From an uncultured Clostridia bacterium (GTDB lineage Bacteria > Bacillota > Clostridia > Oscillospirales > Acutalibacteraceae): a stretch of DNA of 10,856 bases. The stretch is taken from the NCBI GenBank assembly GCA_947174455.1, contig CAMWIZ010000014.1, forward strand, positions 1 to 10,856, written 5' to 3'. A program made the translations under genes and the position numbers. This document shows, one piece after another, positions 6,043 to 10,856 of the stretch. The notes under the pieces were generated by a model, which was given only the letters and a program-made list of their open reading frames with translations, was not told the origin of the DNA and searched no databases. The stretch's first letter is position 1. Every line of letters begins with the position of its first letter.

Positions 6043-7362
6043 ATGGCAGGTAAAAATATTGACAATAAGGAAATATGCTGTTCCTTTTGCAACAGAACCC
6101 AAGACGAGGTTGCAAAGCTGGTTGCTGGTAAAGGGGCATATATTTGCGATGAATGTATATCGCTGTGCCACTCAATTCTTGAGGAAGAATTGACAACAAA
6201 ACGCAGAAAAGAGTCAAAGGACGCAAGAATTAAGCTGATTAAGCCTGTTGAAATGAAAAAACACCTCGACGAGTATGTTATTGGACAGGACGCAGCAAAA
6301 AGAGTTTTGTCTGTTGCTGTATATAACCATTATAAAAGGATTATTAACAACGACACGGAGATAGGAAAGAGCAATGTTTTGCTTCTGGGTCAGACCGGTG
6401 TTGGTAAAACTTTGCTTGCACAGACGCTTGCGAAGGCACTGGACGTTCCTTTTGCCGTTGCAGATGCTACAACCCTTACTGAAGCAGGTTATGTCGGTGA
6501 GGATGTTGAGAATATTCTTCTTAGGCTTATTCAGGCTGCCGACTTCGATATAAAAAGAGCCGAGCGTGGCATAATCTATATTGATGAAATTGACAAAATA
6601 TCCAGAAAGTCAGAAAATCCGTCTATTACCCGTGATGTAAGCGGAGAGGGTGTTCAGCAGGCACTTTTGAAGATTATTGAGGGTACTGTTGCAAATGTTC
6701 CGCCTCAAGGCGGAAGAAAGCACCCGCAGCAGGAGTTTATACAGATAGATACTACAAATATTTTATTTATTTGCGGCGGTGCGTTCGACGGTCTTGAGAA
6801 AATTGTAGAAAAGCGTAAGGGTTCAAATTCGTTGGGCTTTGGTGCTGTTGTACGTGACAAGGTGGAGCTTAGCACAACAGATTGGATGAGTGATGTGATT
6901 CCGCATGACTTGGTAAAGTACGGTCTAATTCCTGAATTGGTTGGCAGAATACCGGTTATTACCGCACTAAGGGGACTTGATGAAGAATCCCTTATTCGCA
7001 TACTCAATGAGCCGAAGAATTCTATAGTTAAGCAGTACAAGAAGCTGTTTGGTTATGACGATATTATTCTTGAATTTACTGAAGATGCCTACAAGGCTAT
7101 AGCACAGAAAGCAATTAAGCAGCAGACAGGTGCTCGTGGTTTGCGTTCCATTATGGAGGAAATTCTGGGTGATCTCATGTTTAGTTCCGCATCTGATGAA
7201 ACCATAGAGAAAATTGTCATCAACGGTGACGTTGTGAGCGGTTTAGATGTACCTGAAATTGTCAGGGATATGTCTAGAAAATCAATTTCTCTGCCTGACT
7301 CCGATGATGATAATGTAAGGTTGAAAAAGGCAGATAGACGCAAAAGCAACAGTGCTTCTTAG
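6043..7362 (+). CDS. clpX: ATP-dependent Clp protease ATP-binding subunit ClpX
   Basis: This 439-residue AAA+ unfoldase forms a hexamer that recognises, unfolds and threads substrates into ClpP. The N-terminal zinc-binding domain has Cys13, Cys16, Cys35 and Cys38 (CSFC...CDEC). The AAA+ core has Walker A GQTGVGKT (116-123), the substrate-gripping pore loop GYVG (149-152), Walker B with IDEID (180-184), an arginine-finger region ELVGRIPV around Arg302, and sensor-2 GARGLR (363-368). The ClpP-docking loop reads LGF (264-266) where E. coli has IGF, a tolerated variant. AGGAG (6027-6031) lies 11 nt before the ATG. The acidic and basic C-terminal tail is not unusual. Linkage to clpP in the same transcript is likely. 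A 325-nt spacer separates it from lon. Confidence 0.98.
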   Translation: MAGKNIDNKEICCSFCNRTQDEVAKLVAGKGAYICDECISLCHSILEEELTTKRRKESKDARIKLIKPVEMKKHLDEYVIGQDAAKRVLSVAVYNHYKRIINNDTEIGKSNVLLLGQTGVGKTLLAQTLAKALDVPFAVADATTLTEAGYVGEDVENILLRLIQAADFDIKRAERGIIYIDEIDKISRKSENPSITRDVSGEGVQQALLKIIEGTVANVPPQGGRKHPQQEFIQIDTTNILFICGGAFDGLEKIVEKRKGSNSLGFGAVVRDKVELSTTDWMSDVIPHDLVKYGLIPELVGRIPVITALRGLDEESLIRILNEPKNSIVKQYKKLFGYDDIILEFTEDAYKAIAQKAIKQQTGARGLRSIMEEILGDLMFSSASDETIEKIVINGDVVSGLDVPEIVRDMSRKSISLPDSDDDNVRLKKADRRKSNSAS

Positions 7363-7425
7363 TTTAGCAGCTTTGTGAGTATGTGGATTAGTAAAATAAT
7401 GTCGAGATACAGGGAATTAAGGTTA

Positions 7426-7561
7426 TGTGGTCACATTTTTTCGGAATACTGTTGGGAACCCACGGTGTGCTAACTGTGCAGTGGTATTCTTTGGTAGTAT
7501 TCTGGGGAATATGCAGTCAGAACTTTTATTGTATGGTGTCGTTTTGTGGTTCACATTTTTT
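7426..7561 (+). repeat. Two copies of TGTGGT(T)CACATTTTTT, 119 bp apart
   Basis: The element occurs at 7426-7441 and, with one extra T in the centre, at 7545-7561. Each copy is a short inverted repeat (TGTG...CACA) followed by exactly six T residues. The stems are too short to be stable terminators. Paired copies of a small palindrome upstream of a gene could be operator half-sites, but I know no regulator with this site. Confidence 0.5.
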
Positions 7562-7583
7562 AACGTGGTTTTTGTAGTATTCT
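7481..7583 (+). repeat. Three copies of a 10-nt direct repeat (GTRGTATTCT)
   Basis: GTGGTATTCT at 7481-7490, GTAGTATTCT at 7494-7503 and GTAGTATTCT at 7574-7583 are identical except for one base in the first copy. The first two are 13 bp apart, slightly more than one helical turn. The third is 80 bp further on. A reverse-complement fragment GAATAC occurs at 7444-7449. The arrangement resembles a regulator binding array but may simply reflect G/T-rich low-complexity sequence. Confidence 0.45.
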
Positions 7584-7618
7584 TGCGATGTTGCTTTAGT
7601 GAAATTATTGTAAAATCT

Positions 7619-7658
7619 GCTGTAACACGTCGGGAGCAGGCTCTTTGACTGTTACAGC
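7619..7658 (+). promoter_or_regulatory. Strong stem-loop just upstream of lon (possible attenuator/terminator)
   Basis: GCTGTAACA (7619-7627) pairs perfectly with TGTTACAGC (7650-7658) over 9 bp. The stem can continue inward with GTC/GAC (7629-7631 with 7647-7649) and GAG/CTC (7634-7636 with 7641-7643) around a CAGG loop. Outside it, AAAAT (7612-7616) can pair with ATTTT (7659-7663) across a two-base bulge. The 3' side continues as ATTTTGTTTATT, a moderate T-rich tract, so the structure resembles an intrinsic terminator. It ends 29 nt before the lon ATG and 15 nt before the AGGAGGG ribosome site, leaving almost no room for a promoter downstream. It is therefore more likely an attenuator or mRNA-stability element for lon than a simple operon end. 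Confidence 0.65.
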
Positions 7659-7687
7659 ATTTTGTTTATTGATAGGAGGGTAGATAT

Positions 7688-10198
7688 ATGGATAAGCATT
7701 CTACAAAAGGTTTTGATGATATAGATTTTGAGGATATTGACTTTAGTGAGCTTGATTTGGATGAGTTGGAAGATATAGCACTGTCTTTAGACGCTTCAGA
7801 AAAGAAGACAGTTTCAAACATACCTGTACTTCCCCTTCGTGGGCTTGTGGTTTTTCCAGATTCTATAGTACACTTTGATGCTGCCAGAACCTCTTCGGTG
7901 GCAGCAATACGTGCAGCAATGAAATCAGATCAGCTTATGTTTGTTACGGCACAAAAGGATCCCTTGCTGGGTAAGCCTACAGCCGATGACCTATACAAGG
8001 TTGGAACTATAGTTAAAATTTTGCAAATGGTCGCACAGCCTGAGGGAAACCTTCGTATAATTGTTGAAGGTCAAAACCGTGCTGTGCTTAAATCAATAGA
8101 TAGGGATAAGCCCTACTTGGTAGGAACTGTCGAAAGCATTTGTACAAGCAAGGAAGAACCAGATATTGACGATGTTGCTTTGATGCGTTCCGTAAAAGAG
8201 CTTTTTGCAAAATATGTTGAACTTACCCCAAAAATACCGGGGGATATTATGTTCAAAATAGGTATGTGCAGGGAACCGGGCAAGCTTTCGGATTATGTTG
8301 CAGGTACGCTTATAACGGACTTTGAAATTAAGCAGAATATCCTGTCTGTTCTGAATGACTCTATCCGTTTAATGGAAATATATGATCTTTTAGAAAATGA
8401 GGTTGCTATTGCGGGTTTGCAGAACCTTATATATAAGCGTGCTCATGAAAATATGGACGAGCACCAAAAAGAATATTTCCTCAGAGAGCAAATCAGGGCA
8501 ATAAGAGAGGAACTCGGTGAGGAAGAGGATATTGATGAGGACGTTGACACCTATTTAGCCAAAATTCGTTCCATGCGTCTTAGTGATGAGGTTACCGAGC
8601 ATTTGAAAAGGGAATGCTCACGTTTGAGAAAGCTTCCCGAATCTTCCCAAGAGGCATTCGTTATCAGAATGTATCTTGATACTTGCTTGGAACTTCCTTG
8701 GAATAAGTCTTCGAAGGATAAAATAGATATTTCTGCTGTAACACGTGCCTTGGACAAAAATCACTTCGGCCTTGACAAGGTAAAGGAGAGAATTTTGGAG
8801 TATCTTGCGGTGCGTAAACTTAAACCTGAGGTAAAAGGTCAAATAATTTGTCTGGTTGGACCTCCGGGTGTCGGTAAAACCTCAATCGCTCAGTCTATTG
8901 CTTCAGCAATACATAGAAAATCCGAACGTATAGCCTTGGGCGGTGTTCATGATGAGGCTGAGATTAGAGGTCACAGACGTACGTATATTGCAGCTATGCC
9001 GGGAAGAATTATCTCTGCAATTAAATCGGCAGGTACAAACAATCCCGTTCTGATTCTTGACGAGATAGACAAGCTTGCATCTGACTACAAGGGTGACCCT
9101 ACGAGTGCTTTGCTTGAGGTTCTTGACCCCGAACAAAACAGTACTTTCCGTGATCATTATATAGATTTGCCGTTTGATTTGAGCAAGGTTATGTTTATTA
9201 CAACAGCAAACGATGCTTCAATGATTCCTGCACCGCTTATGGACCGAATGGAGATTATAGAGATAGGTAGCTATACCCGTGAAGAGAAACTGAATATCGC
9301 AAAAAAGCATCTTATACCTAAGCAGCTGAAAAACAATGCTCTTACCGCAAAAAACTTTAAGCTTGCAAACAGTGCAATTTACGATCTGATAGACAGCTAT
9401 ACCCGTGAGGCAGGTGTGAGAACGCTTGAGCGTAAAATCGCTTCGCTTATGAGAAAAGCAGCCAAGAATATAGCCGACTGTGAAGGAGAAGCAGAGGTAT
9501 TCAAGGTTGACAGTAAGAATATAGAAGCATACTTAGGTCCAAGAAAATATAAAAATGACCAGCTCCCCGATAAAAACGAAATCGGTTTGGTAAACGGTCT
9601 GGCTTGGACGAGTGTTGGCGGCGAAACACTTCCCATAGAAGTTGCTGTTGTTCCCGGGACAGGTAAAATTGAACTTACAGGTTCACTCGGTGACGTTATG
9701 CAGGAGTCCGCAAAGGCAGCATTGACCTGTGTTCGTACCCGTGCGGAGAATCTCGGAATAGACAAGGATTTTTATAAGAATAACGATATTCACATTCATG
9801 CACCTGAGGGGGCGGTTCCAAAGGACGGTCCGTCCGCAGGCATAACTATGACAACCGCAATAGTGTCCGCCTTAACAAAACGACCTGTCAATCGTTTTGT
9901 TGCCATGACAGGAGAAATAACGCTTCGTGGTAGGGTTTTACCTATTGGCGGACTGAAAGAGAAATCTATGGGTGCTTATAAGATGGGCATTCAGACTATA
10001 ATCATTCCGAAAGCAAACGAAGCCGACCTTTATGAGGTTGATGATGTTGTCAAGGAAAATGTAAAAATAGTCCCTGTTGAAACTATTGATGAAGTGTTTG
10101 AAATTGCATTTGCTGACTCACAAAAAAGCAATAAGCCTGCGGCAAAGGTTAAGTCTGCGAGAAAAAGCAAGGCGACTTCCCCAGTGGCAAATGTGTGA
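7688..10198 (+). CDS. lon: ATP-dependent protease La (Lon)
   Basis: This 836-residue Lon combines an AAA+ motor and a serine-lysine protease in one chain, forming cytoplasmic hexamers that degrade damaged and short-lived regulatory proteins. The LON substrate-binding domain begins with IPVLPLRGLVVFP at residue 45 and runs to about 240, followed by a coiled-coil region containing HQKEYFLREQIRAIREELG. The AAA+ domain has Walker A GPPGVGKT (391-398) and Walker B LILDEID (455-461). The protease domain has catalytic Ser716 in PKDGPSAG and Lys759 in GGLKEKS, with the 43-residue spacing seen in E. coli Lon (679/722). Residues 10-35 form an unusual acidic leader with 13 Asp/Glu ahead of the LON domain, about 34 residues more than E. 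coli. The C-terminal tail (from about 812) is lysine-rich. AGGAGGG at 7674-7680, 7 nt upstream, fixes the start. No lonB paralogue is present. Confidence 0.98.
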   Translation: MDKHSTKGFDDIDFEDIDFSELDLDELEDIALSLDASEKKTVSNIPVLPLRGLVVFPDSIVHFDAARTSSVAAIRAAMKSDQLMFVTAQKDPLLGKPTADDLYKVGTIVKILQMVAQPEGNLRIIVEGQNRAVLKSIDRDKPYLVGTVESICTSKEEPDIDDVALMRSVKELFAKYVELTPKIPGDIMFKIGMCREPGKLSDYVAGTLITDFEIKQNILSVLNDSIRLMEIYDLLENEVAIAGLQNLIYKRAHENMDEHQKEYFLREQIRAIREELGEEEDIDEDVDTYLAKIRSMRLSDEVTEHLKRECSRLRKLPESSQEAFVIRMYLDTCLELPWNKSSKDKIDISAVTRALDKNHFGLDKVKERILEYLAVRKLKPEVKGQIICLVGPPGVGKTSIAQSIASAIHRKSERIALGGVHDEAEIRGHRRTYIAAMPGRIISAIKSAGTNNPVLILDEIDKLASDYKGDPTSALLEVLDPEQNSTFRDHYIDLPFDLSKVMFITTANDASMIPAPLMDRMEIIEIGSYTREEKLNIAKKHLIPKQLKNNALTAKNFKLANSAIYDLIDSYTREAGVRTLERKIASLMRKAAKNIADCEGEAEVFKVDSKNIEAYLGPRKYKNDQLPDKNEIGLVNGLAWTSVGGETLPIEVAVVPGTGKIELTGSLGDVMQESAKAALTCVRTRAENLGIDKDFYKNNDIHIHAPEGAVPKDGPSAGITMTTAIVSALTKRPVNRFVAMTGEITLRGRVLPIGGLKEKSMGAYKMGIQTIIIPKANEADLYEVDDVVKENVKIVPVETIDEVFEIAFADSQKSNKPAAKVKSARKSKATSPVANV

Positions 10199-10207
10199 GG
10201 TGTGCTT

Positions 10208-10825
10208 ATGAATTACAATAAAGCGGAGTTTGAATTTGCAGCGGGTAAAGCAGAGCAGCTTCCAATCTCTGCCATGCCTGAGGTCATCTTTTCCGGAAGA
10301 AGCAATGTCGGCAAGTCGTCTTTGATTAACAAGCTTGTGAACAGAAAAGCACTTGCAAGGGTTAGTGCAACTCCGGGAAAAACCGCAACCATAAACTTTT
10401 TCAAGGTAGACAAGTTTCATTTGGTTGACCTGCCGGGGTACGGCTATGCAAAGGTATCTCAGTCTGAGAAACGTCGTTGGGCAGAATTGATGGAGGGGTA
10501 TTTTAATCAAGACAGAAATTTTGCCCTTGTGGTGCAGATAGTGGATATGCGTCATCCTCCGACTCGTGATGATATGGATATGATTGAGTATCTGAGTGCG
10601 AATGGCTTTCCTTTTATTATTGTCCTTACCAAAAAGGATAAGTTGAAGAAAACTCAGCAGGAGAAACGCCTTGCAGAACTTAAAGAAGAGCTTGCGGATT
10701 ATCCCAATGTGCAGACGTTTCCTTTTTCTGCACTTAACGGTGACGGTACGGAGGAAATTCGCAGTGCTATTGAAAATCATGTAAATACTATGCTAACATC
10801 AATGAATGAGGCTGTTGATGATTAA
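10208..10825 (+). CDS. ysxC: Ribosome biogenesis GTP-binding protein EngB/YsxC (YihA)
   Basis: This 205-residue TRAFAC GTPase is an essential-type factor for assembly of the 50S ribosomal subunit. All GTPase motifs are present: G1 GRSNVGKS (30-37), G2 threonine in TPGKTATINFF (about 56-65), G3 DLPGYGYAK (74-82), G4 TKKD (141-144) and G5 SAL (174-176). Length is normal for the family. The ATG at 10208 is chosen because MNYNKAEFEF begins the conserved region and GAGGTG (10197-10202) lies 5 nt upstream. That ribosome site overlaps the lon TGA stop, so translation is probably coupled to lon. A GTG at 10202 in frame would fall inside the ribosome site. Placement right after lon matches the lon-ysxC order known in B. 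subtilis. Confidence 0.97.
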   Translation: MNYNKAEFEFAAGKAEQLPISAMPEVIFSGRSNVGKSSLINKLVNRKALARVSATPGKTATINFFKVDKFHLVDLPGYGYAKVSQSEKRRWAELMEGYFNQDRNFALVVQIVDMRHPPTRDDMDMIEYLSANGFPFIIVLTKKDKLKKTQQEKRLAELKEELADYPNVQTFPFSALNGDGTEEIRSAIENHVNTMLTSMNEAVDD

Positions 10826-10856
10826 CACGGATAAAAAATTGGGGCAGGAGAAATCC
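10818..10856 (+). CDS. Start of a downstream overlapping gene (3'-truncated by the window end)
   Basis: An ATG at 10818 overlaps the last eight bases of the EngB gene in another frame, and the frame stays open for 13 codons (MINTDKKLGQEKS) to the window end. GAGG at 10808-10811 lies 6 nt upstream. Overlap of a stop with the next start fits the tight packing of lon and ysxC, so a further operon member is plausible. The fragment is too short to assign a family. It could also be a chance open frame. Confidence 0.5.
   Translation, partial: MINTDKKLGQEKS

Larger units (their letters stand above)
7363..7618 (+). promoter_or_regulatory. Repeat-rich, G/T-rich non-coding spacer between clpX and lon
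   Basis: I see no credible gene here. The + strand is strongly G+T-rich. Inverted repeats include ATGTG-GT-CACAT (7425-7436) and TGGG-AA-CCCA (7453-7462). Direct repeats are described separately. No clear sigma-A promoter was found: the best -10-like sequences (AATAAT at 7395-7400 and TAAAAT at 7611-7616) lack good -35 partners. The spacer may be a long untranslated part of a clpX-lon transcript or carry regulator sites for lon. Confidence 0.4.

Noticed and set aside
5658..6092. A 144-codon minus-strand frame opposite clpP and the clpX start
   Set aside because: It is fully antisense to clpP catalytic-region codons, contains no family motif, and spans two real genes and their gap.
7427..7648. 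A 73-codon frame with a GTG start encoding a very hydrophobic peptide in the clpX-lon spacer
   Set aside because: Hydrophobicity follows from the T-rich strand, the start context is weak, the frame starts in one repeat and ends inside the lon hairpin, and the peptide resembles no family I know. Conservation in relatives would be needed to revive it.
10118..10780. A 220-codon minus-strand frame opposite ysxC and the lon end
   Set aside because: It lies antisense to the highly conserved EngB GTPase, has a composition typical of a reverse-frame shadow, and has no recognisable motif.
74..10856. Mobile element, phage gene, CRISPR array, tRNA or rRNA
   Set aside because: No transposase, integrase, terminal inverted repeats, regularly spaced long repeats, cloverleaf-like sequences or rRNA segments were recognised in the genomic part of the window.

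Overview
The window looks like chromosomal DNA from a low-to-moderate-GC Gram-positive anaerobe of the class Clostridia, most likely a gut Ruminococcaceae/Oscillospiraceae-type bacterium. The reasons are strong AGGAGG-like ribosome sites, a TTG start, sigma-A-type promoters, a ClpP very close in length and sequence to those of Firmicutes, and the tig-clpP-clpX-lon-engB gene order. The taxonomic call is an inference from gene content, without a database search. All genes are on the + strand.

The first 73 bases are not biological. They are a T-run followed by an Illumina P7/Nextera read-2 adapter with an 8-base index and a degraded transposon mosaic end. Genomic sequence starts at about 74, inside the 3' part of a truncated gene that resembles the divergent HAM1/RdgB-like nucleotide pyrophosphatases of Clostridia. 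An M19 (membrane/renal) dipeptidase follows, starting at TTG.

A near-consensus promoter (TTGACA, 17-bp spacer, TACAAT) overlaps the end of the dipeptidase gene. It drives threonine synthase (thrC) and a COG1768-type metallophosphoesterase whose ATG directly abuts the thrC stop codon. The thrC leader can fold so that its Shine-Dalgarno is paired.

The rest is a protein quality-control cluster: trigger factor (tig), ClpP peptidase, ClpX unfoldase, the ATP-dependent protease Lon and the ribosome-assembly GTPase EngB/YsxC, then the first 13 codons of a further overlapping gene. Trigger factor receives nascent chains at the ribosome, ClpXP and Lon remove damaged or regulatory proteins, and EngB assists 50S maturation. 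tig has an extended -10 promoter and a 117-nt leader. The tig-clpP gap (210 nt) and the clpX-lon gap (325 nt) are rich in inverted repeats. I see no CIRCE or CtsR operator in any of these leaders.

I found no mobile element, CRISPR array, rRNA or tRNA, and no convincing new system. The points most worth a second look are the adapter contamination, the acidic N-terminal extension of Lon, the repeat-rich clpX-lon spacer with its 40-nt hairpin, and the competing hairpins ahead of clpP.
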